Shown here: positions 8,097 through 16,210 of the stretch, piece by piece | Position numbering within the stretch: the first letter of the stretch is position 1 | Layout: every line of letters begins with the position of its first letter | Assembly (NCBI RefSeq): GCF_000631985.1 | Contig: NZ_JFYN01000009.1 | Location: forward strand, 101,151-165,150 | DNA: 64,000 bases | Direction: 5' to 3' | From: Pseudomonas sp. RIT288 | Lineage (GTDB): Bacteria; Pseudomonadota; Gammaproteobacteria; Pseudomonadales; Pseudomonadaceae | The notes under the pieces: generated by a model | Told to the model about the DNA's origin: nothing | Databases searched by the model: none | Seen by the model: the letters and a program-made list of their open reading frames with translations, nothing else | Program-made: the position numbers and the translations under genes

Positions 8097-9149
8097 ATGT
8101 ACACCGCTATCGGTTATGCCGCTCAATCGGCCACCACTCCCCTCGCCCCGATGAAATTCGAACGCCGCAGTCCACGCGCTGATGATGTGGCGATCGAGAT
8201 CCTGTATTGCGGCGTCTGCCACTCCGACATCCATCAGGCGCGCAACGAATGGGGCATCGCTGTTTATCCGTTGATGCCCGGCCATGAGATCGTCGGCAAA
8301 GTCACCGCCGTGGGTGCGAACGTTACCCGACATAACGTCGGCGATCTGGTCGGTGTCGGCTGCATGGTCGACTCCTGCCGCTCCTGCGCCGCCTGCCAGC
8401 AGAACCTCGAGCAATACTGCCTCGAAGGCCCGACCATGACCTACGCCACCCCGGACCGGGTCGATGGCAGCAACACCATGGGCGGCTACTCCGACAGCAT
8501 CGTGGTCAGCGAACACTTCGTGGTGCGCATCCCGGAGAAACTCGACCTGGCCAGCGCCGCGCCGATCCTCTGTGCCGGCATCACCACCTACTCGCCGCTC
8601 AAGCATTACGGAGTCAAGGCCGGTGACAAGGTCGGGATTCTCGGCATGGGCGGCCTCGGCCATATGGGCATCAAGTTCGCCAAGGCCATGGGCGCGGAAG
8701 TCACGCTGTTCACCCGTTCGGCCAGCAAGGCCGAAGAAGGTCGTCGTCAGGGCGCCGATCATGTGATCGTCTCCACCGATGCCGAGCAGATGGCCGCCGC
8801 CGCTGGCCGTTTCGACTTCCTGCTCGACACCATTCCGGTGCAGCATGATCTCAATCCGTACCTCGACACCCTGCGCTTCGACGGCGTGCACATCATCGTC
8901 GGTCTGATCGAACCGGTTGATCCGCCGATACACGCCGGCAAACTGGTGATGAGCCGCCGCGTACTCGCCGGCTCCTTGATCGGTGGCATCGCCGAAACCC
9001 AGGAAGTGCTGGATTTCTGCGCCGAGCACAACATCACCTGCGACATCGAAATGCTCGACATCCGCCAGATCAACGAGGCTTACGCGCGGATGATTGCCGG
9101 TGACGTGAAGTATCGCTTCGTGATCGACATGGCGACGCTCAAGGTTTAA
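8097..9149 (+). CDS. zinc-dependent NAD(P) alcohol dehydrogenase, YahK/AdhC-like
   Basis: The 350-residue medium-chain dehydrogenase has catalytic zinc ligands in CGVCHSDIH (Cys38, with His63-Glu64 in PGHEIVG). The structural zinc Cys cluster is at residues 94, 97, 100 and 108. The nucleotide-binding motif is GILGMGGLGHMGIKFAKAMG. It resembles the cinnamyl-alcohol/aldehyde reductase-like group (YahK), which reduces a broad range of aldehydes with NADPH. The start at 8097 has GCGAGG at the right distance and gives the family N-terminus MYTAIGYAAQ; the longer upstream reading is not family-like. The probable regulator is the divergent AraC protein. Confidence 0.92.
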   Translation: MYTAIGYAAQSATTPLAPMKFERRSPRADDVAIEILYCGVCHSDIHQARNEWGIAVYPLMPGHEIVGKVTAVGANVTRHNVGDLVGVGCMVDSCRSCAACQQNLEQYCLEGPTMTYATPDRVDGSNTMGGYSDSIVVSEHFVVRIPEKLDLASAAPILCAGITTYSPLKHYGVKAGDKVGILGMGGLGHMGIKFAKAMGAEVTLFTRSASKAEEGRRQGADHVIVSTDAEQMAAAAGRFDFLLDTIPVQHDLNPYLDTLRFDGVHIIVGLIEPVDPPIHAGKLVMSRRVLAGSLIGGIAETQEVLDFCAEHNITCDIEMLDIRQINEAYARMIAGDVKYRFVIDMATLKV

Positions 9150-9153
9150 GGCC

Positions 9154-9957
9154 TCAGACCTTCAAGCCAAGCTCCGCCGAGAGCCGGGCTGTGACCCCTT
9201 TGATCAGGGGGATCAGCTCGGCCATTTTTTCCAGCGGCATGTACGGCACGGTGCTGGCGATACTGATCGCCGCCACAATGCGCTTGCTCGCATCACGAAT
9301 CGGCGCCGCCACACAGCGGATCGACGGCTCGTTATCTTCCAGATCGAAGGCGTAGCCACCGGCCACGTACTCGGTCATGCGCTGTTCGAGCTGTTCCCAG
9401 GACTGCTGCGGATGCTGCGGCCAGAACTGACTTTTCCCACCCGCCGGCAGGCTGATGTCGTACAGGCGCTGCCAATCCTGCGGCGAATCATCGAGCATCA
9501 ACGCCTTGCCAATCCCGGTGCGTGCCAGCGGCATGCGATGGCCGACCCGCGAGCGCATTTCCGGGCCGTTGCGCCCCGGATTCTTCAGCAGATACAAGAC
9601 CTCGTCGCCCTCGCGAATGCCCAAGTGCACGGTGTCGCCGGTCAGCGCCGACAACTCGTCCAGATACGGCCCGGCCAGACTCACCAGCGGTAACTCTTCG
9701 CGTGCCTGAAACCCCAGCTCGATCAACTTCGGCCCCAGCAGATAGCCGATTTGCGGCACCACGCGCAGGTAGCGCTCGTCCACCAGGCAACTGGCCAGAC
9801 GATGGGTGGTGCTGCGCGTGGTGCCGATCAGCCGGGCGATCTCTTTCAGATCGCGGGCGCCACTGGCCACCGCCTGCACCACACCCAGTCCGCGAAGCAG
9901 CGTCTGAGTACCGGTGGGTGCGGCGTCCTTGGTTTTTTCCGGGGCGTCTTCCTGCAT
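9154..9957 (-). CDS. IclR-family regulator, probable regulator of galactonate genes
   Basis: The 267-residue protein has an N-terminal winged helix (RGLGVVQAVASGARDLKEIA, then LIGTTRSTTHRLASCLVDER) followed by the IclR effector domain (VHLGIREGDEVLYLLKNPGR, then RMPLARTGIGKALML). It is the last gene of dgoK-dgoA-dgoD-MFS-iclR, all on the minus strand. This position makes it the best candidate to bind the palindrome upstream of dgoK and its copy upstream of the SDR dehydrogenase. Escherichia coli uses a GntR protein (DgoR) for the same operon, so the regulator type differs here. Confidence 0.9.
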   Translation of the reverse strand: MQEDAPEKTKDAAPTGTQTLLRGLGVVQAVASGARDLKEIARLIGTTRSTTHRLASCLVDERYLRVVPQIGYLLGPKLIELGFQAREELPLVSLAGPYLDELSALTGDTVHLGIREGDEVLYLLKNPGRNGPEMRSRVGHRMPLARTGIGKALMLDDSPQDWQRLYDISLPAGGKSQFWPQHPQQSWEQLEQRMTEYVAGGYAFDLEDNEPSIRCVAAPIRDASKRIVAAISIASTVPYMPLEKMAELIPLIKGVTARLSAELGLKV

Positions 9958-10017
9958 ATCCAGCCTTTACCGTTGAGCGAGGGAACGGGCGGCATTATGG
10001 TCGCCCGACGCAGACCA

Positions 10018-11322
10018 CTACAACTCGATACGTTCGACCTTGCCCACCAGCAACACGTAGGACAATGCACCGATCAGCGCCAGAACCGCGATGTAGGTGA
10101 TCGCCGGGGCAAACGAATCACCACGGGCGAGGAACCCGATGACAATCGGCGTGGCAATTGCCGACAGGTTGCCGATGAAGTTGAACACCCCGCCGGTCAA
10201 CCCCAGCAACCGCGCAGGCGCCAGGGTCGAGACCAGCGACCAGGTGATCGAGGCCAGCCCGTTGCCGAAAAACGCCAACGCCAGAAAGGCGATCACCAGC
10301 GGCGTCGATTCAACAAAATTGGCGCCGATGATCGAGGTGGAAATCAGCAACCCGCCAATGATCGGCAACTTGCGCGCAAAGCCCACGCTGCAGCCACGCC
10401 GGATCAGCAAGTCAGAAAAGAATCCCGAGCACAGCACGCCGACAAAAGCCGCGAGAAACGGCAGCGACGCCAACAGGCCGGACTTGATGAAGTCCATGCC
10501 ACGGTATTTCACCAGATAGGTCGGGAACCACGTCAGGAAGAACCACAGCGTCGAGTTCAGGCAGAACTGGCCGAGGTAGATGCCCCACAATTTGCGTTTG
10601 CTCAGGACGATACCGAGGTCGGTCCAACTGAACGAGGCCTTGGCCGTCTGCGCTTGAATATCCACCAGTCCGCCACCCTCGCGGATCAGGTCGATCTCCG
10701 CGTCGTTGGCGCCCTTGAAGTCTCGCGGTTCGCGATACACCGCGTACCAGATCGCCGCCCAGATGATGCCCGCCGCACCGGTTGCGACAAACACCATGTG
10801 CCAGCCGAATTCATGTTGCAGCCAGGCCAGCACCGGGGTCAGAAAGGCCAGGCCGACAAACTGTCCGGAGGTGTAGAAACCTATCGCCGTGGCCCGCTCG
10901 CGCTCAGGAAACCAGGTGGTCACCACGCGGCTGTTGATCGGATAGGCCGGGGCTTCCAAAGCGCCGACTGCCATGCGCAGCACGAACAGCGCAATGAAAC
11001 TCGCAGCGAAGCCGAGCAGCACCGTGGCCAGCGACCACAGCAGTAGCGCGACGCTATAGAGGATGCGCGGCGGCACCCGATCCACCAGCCAGCCGCCGGG
11101 GATCTGCATCGCGGCGTAGGTCCAGCCGAATGCGGAGAAAATCAGCCCGACGTGAACCGGGTCGATGCCCAGTTCGCTGGTCAGCGCGGGCGCGGCAATC
11201 GACAGGTTGCTGCGGTCGAGGTAGTTGATGACCACGGTGATGAACAACAGCACCATGATGAAAAACCGCCTGCGGCTAGGCGTGACTAAAGACGCCTGCC
11301 CGGTGAGGGTTTGCGTTGGCAT
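10018..11322 (-). CDS. dgoT: MFS transporter, anion:cation symporter type, probable D-galactonate permease
   Basis: The protein has 434 residues with about 12 hydrophobic segments. The first helix carries the ACS-family pattern INYLDRSNLSIAAPALTSEL, and the loop motif GGWLVDRVPPR follows helix 2. DgoT, ExuT and GudP transporters of sugar acids share this pattern. Its place in the galactonate operon between dgoD and the IclR gene makes D-galactonate the likely substrate. A REPIN separates it from dgoD, so its expression may be uncoupled from the upstream genes. Confidence 0.85.
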   Translation of the reverse strand: MPTQTLTGQASLVTPSRRRFFIMVLLFITVVINYLDRSNLSIAAPALTSELGIDPVHVGLIFSAFGWTYAAMQIPGGWLVDRVPPRILYSVALLLWSLATVLLGFAASFIALFVLRMAVGALEAPAYPINSRVVTTWFPERERATAIGFYTSGQFVGLAFLTPVLAWLQHEFGWHMVFVATGAAGIIWAAIWYAVYREPRDFKGANDAEIDLIREGGGLVDIQAQTAKASFSWTDLGIVLSKRKLWGIYLGQFCLNSTLWFFLTWFPTYLVKYRGMDFIKSGLLASLPFLAAFVGVLCSGFFSDLLIRRGCSVGFARKLPIIGGLLISTSIIGANFVESTPLVIAFLALAFFGNGLASITWSLVSTLAPARLLGLTGGVFNFIGNLSAIATPIVIGFLARGDSFAPAITYIAVLALIGALSYVLLVGKVERIEL

Positions 11323-11377
11323 GGGGGGTGCCTCTTCTTATGATTATTTGAGGTTGGCCTATGGCCTTGCACTAGTC

Positions 11378-11470
11378 CCTGTAGGAGTGAGCCTGCTCGC
11401 GATTCGGTAGCACATCCGGCATTGATCTGACAGACAAGACGCCATCGCGAGCAGGCTCGCTCCTACAGGG
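11378..11470. repeat. REPIN, GTAGGAGTGAGCCTGCTCGCGA class
   Basis: Outer arms CCTGTAGGAGTGAGCCTGCT and the reverse-complement set ending GCTCCTACAGG enclose about 50 bases. It sits between dgoD and the MFS gene inside the galactonate operon, where its hairpins could affect mRNA stability. Confidence 0.9.
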
Positions 11471-11494
11471 GATTTGTGGTGGTCCAGAAGGGAA

Positions 11495-12643
11495 TCACCA
11501 CTCGGCAAAACTGCCATCGGCATGGCGCCAGATCGGGTTGCGCCAGCGGTGGCCGACGGCGGCGCGTTCGATCACGTATTCCTCGTTGATCTCGATGCCC
11601 AGCCCCGGCCCGTTCGGAATCTTCACGAAGCCCTGGTCGTAGTCGAATACCCGCGGATCCTTCACGTAGTCGAGCAGATCGTTGCTCTCGTTGTAATGAA
11701 TGCCCAGGCTCTGCTCCTGAATGAACGCGTTGTAGCAAGCCGCATCCAGTTGCAGGCACGCCGCCAGCGCAATCGGCCCCAGCGGGCAATGCAGCGCCAG
11801 CGCCACGTCGTAGGCTTCAGCCATGTTGGCGATCTTGCGGGTTTCGGTGATACCGCCGGCATGAGAGGCATCCGGCTGGATGATGTCGACGTAACCTTCG
11901 CTCAACACCCGCTTGAAATCCCAGCGCGAGAACAGCCGTTCGCCCAGGGCAATCGGTGTGCTGGTCAACGGCGCCAGCTCTTTCAGCGCTTCATAGTTTT
12001 CGCTGAGCACCGGCTCTTCGATGAACATCAGTTTGTACGGGTCGAGTTCCTTCATCAGCACCTTGGCCATCGGCTTGTGCACCCGACCGTGGAAGTCCAC
12101 GCCGATACCGACGTTCGGCCCGACGGCATCGCGCACCGCAGCCACGTTAGCCAGGGCCAGATCGACTTTTTCGAAGGAGTCGAGGAACTGCAGCTCTTCG
12201 GTGCCGTTCATTTTCACCGCAGTAAAACCACGGCTTACCGCCTCTTTCGCGGCACGGGCGGTGTCGGCCGGACGATCGCCACCGATCCACGAATACACAC
12301 GAATCTTGTCGCGCACCTGACCGCCGAGCAGATCGCTGACCGACACGCCGAGGGCCTTGCCCTTGATGTCCCACAGCGCCTGATCGATACCGGCCAGCGC
12401 ACTCATGTGGATCGCACCGCCACGGTAGAAGCCGCCACGGTACAGCACGGTCCAGATGTCCTCGATGTTGCGTGGGTCTTTGCCGATCAGGTAGTCGGAC
12501 AATTCTTCAACGGCAGCGGCGACGGTGTGGGCACGGCCTTCGACCACAGGCTCGCCCCAACCGGTCACGCCCTCATCGGTTTCGACCTTGAGGAAGCACC
12601 AGCGCGGCGGGACGATGAAGGTGGTGAGTTTGGTGATTTTCAT
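11495..12643 (-). CDS. dgoD: D-galactonate dehydratase
   Basis: The 382-residue enolase-superfamily protein has the same length as E. coli DgoD. The metal ligands and catalytic residues fall at the known positions: Asp183 and His185 (VDFHGR), Glu209 (FIEEP), Glu235 (GERLF) and His285 (LHCPLGP). It dehydrates D-galactonate to 2-keto-3-deoxy-D-galactonate in the cytoplasm. The N-terminus [20 protein letters not shown] is typical. It lies 48 bases downstream of dgoA on the same strand. Confidence 0.97.
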   Translation of the reverse strand: MKITKLTTFIVPPRWCFLKVETDEGVTGWGEPVVEGRAHTVAAAVEELSDYLIGKDPRNIEDIWTVLYRGGFYRGGAIHMSALAGIDQALWDIKGKALGVSVSDLLGGQVRDKIRVYSWIGGDRPADTARAAKEAVSRGFTAVKMNGTEELQFLDSFEKVDLALANVAAVRDAVGPNVGIGVDFHGRVHKPMAKVLMKELDPYKLMFIEEPVLSENYEALKELAPLTSTPIALGERLFSRWDFKRVLSEGYVDIIQPDASHAGGITETRKIANMAEAYDVALALHCPLGPIALAACLQLDAACYNAFIQEQSLGIHYNESNDLLDYVKDPRVFDYDQGFVKIPNGPGLGIEINEEYVIERAAVGHRWRNPIWRHADGSFAEW

Positions 12644-12691
12644 CTGCTTGTCTCTCTTGTTAGATGCAGCGCACGCAGCGCCGGATAAATC

Positions 12692-13312
12692 TCAGCGAAG
12701 GGCTTTCCAGGCAGCCACGTAGGCCTTGGCATTGGCCGCCACTTGCTCAGTCGTCATGCCCGGTTTGAACAGGCCGGAACCGAGGCCGAAACCTTTCACG
12801 CCAGCGTCGATGAACGCCTGCATGTTGTCCGGGGTGATCCCGCCGACCGGCGCCAGCACCGTCCCGGAGGGCAACACCGCGAGCCACGCCTTGACCACCG
12901 CCGGGCCCATCTGCTCGGCCGGGAACAGCTTGAGAATGTCCGCGCCCTCCTCCAGCGCCGCGAACGCTTCGGTCGGCGTGGCGACACCCGGCGACAGGTA
13001 CAGCCCCGCCGCTTTCGCCGCACGCAGCAATTTGGCGTCGCTGTGCGGCATGACAATCACTTGGCCGCCCGCCTCTTTCACCCGCTCGACCTGCTCCGGG
13101 GTCAACACCGTGCCGGCACCGATCAGGCAATCGGCAGGCAAGGTCTGACGCAGGATGCGGATACTGTCGTACGGCGACGGAGAATTGAGCGGTACTTCGA
13201 TGACGCGAAATCCGGCGGCATACAGGACTTTTCCGACAGCAGCGGCTTCCTGCGGTTGCAGGCCACGCAGGATTGCGATCAGACCGTTTTGTGCCAATGC
13301 TTGCTTGAGCAT
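12692..13312 (-). CDS. dgoA: 2-dehydro-3-deoxy-6-phosphogalactonate aldolase
   Basis: The 206-residue protein belongs to the KDPG/KDPGal aldolase family. It has the Schiff-base lysine in ADILKLFPAE (Lys128), the catalytic Glu in RVIEVPLNSP (Glu39) and the phosphate loop region GAGTVLTPEQV. It splits the phosphorylated sugar acid into pyruvate and glyceraldehyde-3-phosphate. The start chosen is the ATG at 13312 (MLKQALAQNGLIAILRG); the upstream extension is not family-like and overlaps dgoK. It lies 19 bases after dgoK. Confidence 0.95.
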   Translation of the reverse strand: MLKQALAQNGLIAILRGLQPQEAAAVGKVLYAAGFRVIEVPLNSPSPYDSIRILRQTLPADCLIGAGTVLTPEQVERVKEAGGQVIVMPHSDAKLLRAAKAAGLYLSPGVATPTEAFAALEEGADILKLFPAEQMGPAVVKAWLAVLPSGTVLAPVGGITPDNMQAFIDAGVKGFGLGSGLFKPGMTTEQVAANAKAYVAAWKALR

Positions 13313-13331
13313 GTCAGGCCTCCAGTCAGGG

Positions 13332-14321
13332 TTAACGGGATGAGGAATCGAGCAGCCCGGCGGCCAGCGCCAGTTGCCACAGACCACGCTCGGTGGCCTG
13401 CTCGGCCAGCGTGACGCGAGCGAAACCGCAGGCATCGAGGGCACGGCCGTAACGGGCGCAGAGTTGCGCGTTGCCGATGAGGATGATCGAGGGCAGATGC
13501 ACGCTGTTGCGGCGGCGGCGCTGAACTATGGCGAGTGCCGCCAGCTCATGGCCGATCATCAGCCCGGACAGGTAATCCACTTGCGCCGTCGGGGCCAGTT
13601 CGCCGGTCAGGCCCAGGGTGCGGGCACTGAATAATGTGGAGAGCACGCCCAGTTCGCCGTCCGCCGACAGCGCCACTTGCACACCACGGTCAAATGCCAC
13701 GCCGTCGAACGTTGCACCCTGTTGCTGGGTACGCCCGAGAATGCTGTGTTCACTGAGCACGGCGAACACTTCGCCGGTCATGAAGGTGTCGAAATGAGTG
13801 ATGCGGCCCTCGACCACTTCCACCCATTTGGAGTGGCTGCCCGGCAGACCAATCAACAGATCGCCGCCCGCCTCGGCCGGCAGGTTCTGCAACACGCCGA
13901 GGACCTGGGTTTCTTCGCCGCGCATCACGTTGGGCAGCCGCGATCGCTGAATCACGCCAGGCACGATGTGCACCCGCGTGCCGCGCAGACTGACCAGTGT
14001 TTGCAGGGAATTTCCGAGATTGGCGACGTTCGCCGGCGTCTCGCAGTAGGCCACTTCGCGCCAGCCCTGGGCGCTGCCGACCATGCCGCAGGCGATCACA
14101 GGCAGATCCGGCTGCGCATCGAGCCAGTCGCCGCACGCCTCTTCGAAGGCCAGTTCAAAACCGTCGGCGCATTCACCACCGTTGATGACTCGCGGCGTCT
14201 TCGGTAACTGCATGATCCCGGACGACAGCGCACGCTGCTCCAGCACCATCCCGCCCGCCGCGAGTTTGTAAGCACGTAATGAGGTCGTCCCCCAGTCGAG
14301 CGCGATCAATTGCGCTTGCAT
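13332..14321 (-). CDS. dgoK: 2-dehydro-3-deoxygalactonokinase
   Basis: The 329-residue DgoK-family kinase of the ASKHA fold opens with the phosphate-binding strand MQAQLIALDWGTTSLRAYKL. Further family segments are ACGMVGSAQGWREV, then PGVIQRSRLPNVMRGEETQV, then LIGLPGSHSKWVEV. It phosphorylates 2-keto-3-deoxygalactonate. It is the first gene of the galactonate operon, 32 bases downstream of the predicted transcription start, with AGGTGA as ribosome binding site. Confidence 0.95.
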   Translation of the reverse strand: MQAQLIALDWGTTSLRAYKLAAGGMVLEQRALSSGIMQLPKTPRVINGGECADGFELAFEEACGDWLDAQPDLPVIACGMVGSAQGWREVAYCETPANVANLGNSLQTLVSLRGTRVHIVPGVIQRSRLPNVMRGEETQVLGVLQNLPAEAGGDLLIGLPGSHSKWVEVVEGRITHFDTFMTGEVFAVLSEHSILGRTQQQGATFDGVAFDRGVQVALSADGELGVLSTLFSARTLGLTGELAPTAQVDYLSGLMIGHELAALAIVQRRRRNSVHLPSIILIGNAQLCARYGRALDACGFARVTLAEQATERGLWQLALAAGLLDSSSR

Positions 14322-14359
14322 CGCTTCACCTGTTTTGTTTTTGGCAGTGAGTGCGACGG

Positions 14360-14389
14360 ACTATAAACCTTGGCGCAGGAAAATCTCAA
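14360..14389 (-). promoter_or_regulatory. sigma70 promoter of the dgo operon
   Basis: On the minus strand, TTGAGA (complement of 14384-14389), an 18-base spacer and TATAGT (complement of 14360-14365) precede dgoK. Exactly the same two hexamers with the same 18-base spacing occur upstream of the SDR dehydrogenase gene. Confidence 0.75.
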
Positions 14390-14403
14390 TATATAAATAT
14401 CAT

Positions 14404-14418
14404 TCCCATATTATGGGA
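14404..14418. promoter_or_regulatory. palindromic operator of the dgo promoter, candidate IclR site
   Basis: TCCCATATTATGGGA has two perfect 7-bp arms around one base. It lies 14 bases upstream of the -35 box, compatible with activation or with repression by looping or overlap. A close copy is found at 28513-28527. Confidence 0.65.
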
Positions 14419-14511
14419 TTTACAAGTGTAACAGCCGTTTCTCTGCCAAATCTCTAAAATGCCGATCCCACTCACGCGACGACCGCTCTCGACAGGTTCA
14501 AGGAAGACAAA

Positions 14512-14958
14512 ATGAAAACCGCTTTAAAGGCGTTACTGCTCTGCAGCGCACTCTGCTTCGCGGCGATTGCCAGTGCCTTGCCCGCTATCAGAGAGGGCGA
14601 TATCTGGGCCTACAAAACCCGGCCGGGTGAAGAAGCCTCGACCTTGACCATCCTCAAAATCGAAAGCTATCCGCACTACGGCACCGTCGTGCATATCCGC
14701 GTTGATGGCATTCGGATGACCAACCCGGTCACCGGAGGCGAGTTCACCGCAATGCCCCACCTGCCTTTTCAGACCGAGGCTTTGCGGCGTAGCCTGACTC
14801 GCCGCGTGGGAGAGACGGCGCAGATTCCGGATTTCAGTCAGGGCTACACCTACTGGAAAGCGGCCTTCGATGAAGAGAAGGCCGGGGCTTTCAAGATTTC
14901 CGTGCGAAAGACACTTGATGGATTGCTCAGCGGTCATTGGGAATCCGCAGAGAAGTGA
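14512..14958 (+). CDS. hypothetical exported protein
   Basis: This 148-residue protein starts with a Sec signal peptide (ALLLCSALCFAAIASALPA, cleavage near residue 22). The mature part opens IREGDIWAYKTRPGEEASTL and has alternating strands (TILKIESYPHYGTVVHIRVD) with no metal or catalytic motif that I recognise. The start has AGGAAGAC upstream. It is divergent from dgoK and shares its 190-base intergenic region, but nothing ties it to galactonate use. A GGCTTCT/AGAAGCC hairpin lies just after the stop. Confidence 0.8.
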   Translation: MKTALKALLLCSALCFAAIASALPAIREGDIWAYKTRPGEEASTLTILKIESYPHYGTVVHIRVDGIRMTNPVTGGEFTAMPHLPFQTEALRRSLTRRVGETAQIPDFSQGYTYWKAAFDEEKAGAFKISVRKTLDGLLSGHWESAEK

Positions 14959-15001
14959 GCATCAGAACAAGGCTTCTTGTGATCAGGCGAGAAGCCCGAT
15001 C

Positions 15002-15496
15002 TCAATACTGGTCAATTTCCTTTAGCAGCTCGGCAACAGGAATATTCATCACGTCTGAATAGTAGATTTTGTAGGAGTAGGAGTTGATTCTGACTTTGCA
15101 TGCGATTGTTTTTCGCCCCGCCAATACAGCGCTTAAGTCCTTGCTGCTCATCAGCGTTTCACTCGTTGAGTCTTTCACACGATAAAACATGAGATCCGCT
15201 TTGAAAGTTGATCCGTCTGCAGGCTTCAGAGGCTCAATCCATCCTTCACCATATTCATTCAGATTGCGCGACTGCGAAAAATCCCTACTCTCCCCCAACG
15301 CGCAAAGCAGCGACTGACTTATCTTGGACTTGAAGAGTTTGTCGACATCGACGTCGGAGGAAAAACTGACTTGGTAAATGTTTCGATCCAAGTAGCGCTC
15401 TACCCCCAAATACTCGATTTTGGCAGTAGGTTTTCCGTGGCTGATCGCACATGAAGCACACATCGAAAACATCAAAATCAGAATTAACTTACGCAC
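15002..15496 (-). CDS. hypothetical small lipoprotein next to PAAR gene, candidate immunity protein
   Basis: The 164-residue protein has a lipoprotein-like signal (ILILMFSMCASC, Cys16). It reads IEYLGVERYLDRNIYQVSFS early and has IACKVRINSYSYKIYYSDVM near the C-terminus. The start is GTG at 15496 with AAGGAAGGA placed 5 bases upstream. It follows the PAAR protein gene by 11 bases, so the two are co-transcribed. A periplasmic lipoprotein directly after a PAAR protein fits a type VI immunity or adaptor role, but I recognise no family, so this is only inferred from context. Its DNA is richer in A and T than its neighbours, a hint of horizontal origin. Confidence 0.7.
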   Translation of the reverse strand: MRKLILILMFSMCASCAISHGKPTAKIEYLGVERYLDRNIYQVSFSSDVDVDKLFKSKISQSLLCALGESRDFSQSRNLNEYGEGWIEPLKPADGSTFKADLMFYRVKDSTSETLMSSKDLSAVLAGRKTIACKVRINSYSYKIYYSDVMNIPVAELLKEIDQY

Positions 15497-15507
15497 ATTT
15501 CCTTCCT

Positions 15508-15951
15508 TTAAAATGCAACACCACCGATTCCATCATGCTCTACACGCCCATCGCCGCGTTGAATCGCGTAAGGATGATTAGCCATAGGCTCCCCCGTTAT
15601 CTCGTTAATCACTTGCATCCGATCATCGAAATGCACTGGCATCGGCAACAGTCCACTAAACGCCGCCCCTCCACCACTTTGTCCAATAATCACCGTGCCC
15701 GAACCACCGACCACGACATTGCCGTGCCCACCGGTGCTGTCGAGCGTGGCGGCGTTCAGGCCATTGATGAATACAGTCCCGGAAACAGCGCCGGTGATCG
15801 CGCTGCCACAGGCTGATTTATCGGTCATGCGCGCAGCGGCGAGGCCAGCGAAGAAGACGTCGGGCGAGCCGGAAACGATCGGGTTGGTACCATGGCCTGG
15901 CAATGGGCAGGCGGTCGGGTCGGTGACGCGGGCGGCGGGTTTACCACTCAG
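15508..15951 (-). CDS. PAAR-motif protein, probable CTG start
   Basis: In-frame translation gives 147 residues opening SGKPAARVTDPTACPLPGHG, the usual N-terminus of PAAR spike-tip proteins of type VI secretion. The glycine-rich PAAR core follows: SPDVFFAGLAAARMTD, then FINGLNAATLDSTGGHG, then GSGTVIIGQSGG. PAAR proteins cap the VgrG spike and carry effectors. No ATG, GTG or TTG precedes SGKPAAR in frame; the codon before it is CTG at 15949-15951, 7 bases after a strong AAGGAG. A start at the internal TTG (15903) would lose the first PAAR strand. The C-terminal part (MQVINEITGEPMANHPYAIQ) looks like the beginning of a transthyretin-like extension that stops early, so the protein may be shortened. 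Confidence 0.8.
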   Translation of the reverse strand: MSGKPAARVTDPTACPLPGHGTNPIVSGSPDVFFAGLAAARMTDKSACGSAITGAVSGTVFINGLNAATLDSTGGHGNVVVGGSGTVIIGQSGGGAAFSGLLPMPVHFDDRMQVINEITGEPMANHPYAIQRGDGRVEHDGIGGVAF

Positions 15952-15967
15952 TTCAAAGCTCCTTGCT

Positions 15968-16210
15968 TCAGAGGTTGGCGGGGGCGACGAAACCGCAACA
16001 GATGTGCAGCGTCAGCCAGCCCTGCTGCGCTTCGATAAACGCGTCCGGTTCGAATTGGCGCAATGCGATCACACGGTATTCATCCAGGCCGGCGCTGCGT
16101 GCCATGAGCTCGGCGTCGAGCCGCGACACAAACGCGCAAATGGCTTTGTCACCCGTGCGATTGACGATGCACAGGATGTCTACCGGTCGACGCTGAGGGT
16201 TGTCAGAGCC
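15968..16210 (-). pseudogene. short open frame upstream of PAAR gene, without a normal start codon
   Basis: An open frame of 80 codons encodes a protein-like sequence (VDILCIVNRTGDKAICAFVS, then RLDAELMARSAGLDEYRVIA, then LRQFEPDAFIEAQQGWLTLH, ending ICCGFVAPANL). It ends 16 bases before the CTG start of the PAAR gene. The frame follows an in-frame TAA at 16211-16213 and has no ATG or TTG before the core sequence; the first GTG lies well inside. It may be a gene that has lost its start, or one using a non-standard start as the PAAR gene appears to. I do not recognise the family. Confidence 0.45.

Noticed and set aside
9751..11046. 431-codon plus-strand frame opposite the MFS transporter, rich in R, Q, D and H
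   Set aside because: The composition is typical of an antisense frame, and the minus strand encodes a clear 12-helix transporter.
11378..11470. Repeated inverted sequences as a possible CRISPR array
   Set aside because: Copies are single or paired in inverted orientation, spread over intergenic regions, without regular spacers or cas genes; they are REPIN-type repeats.
13313..13444. N-terminal extension of dgoA
   Set aside because: The extra 44 codons overlap dgoK and do not resemble aldolases; the ATG at 13312 gives the family N-terminus.
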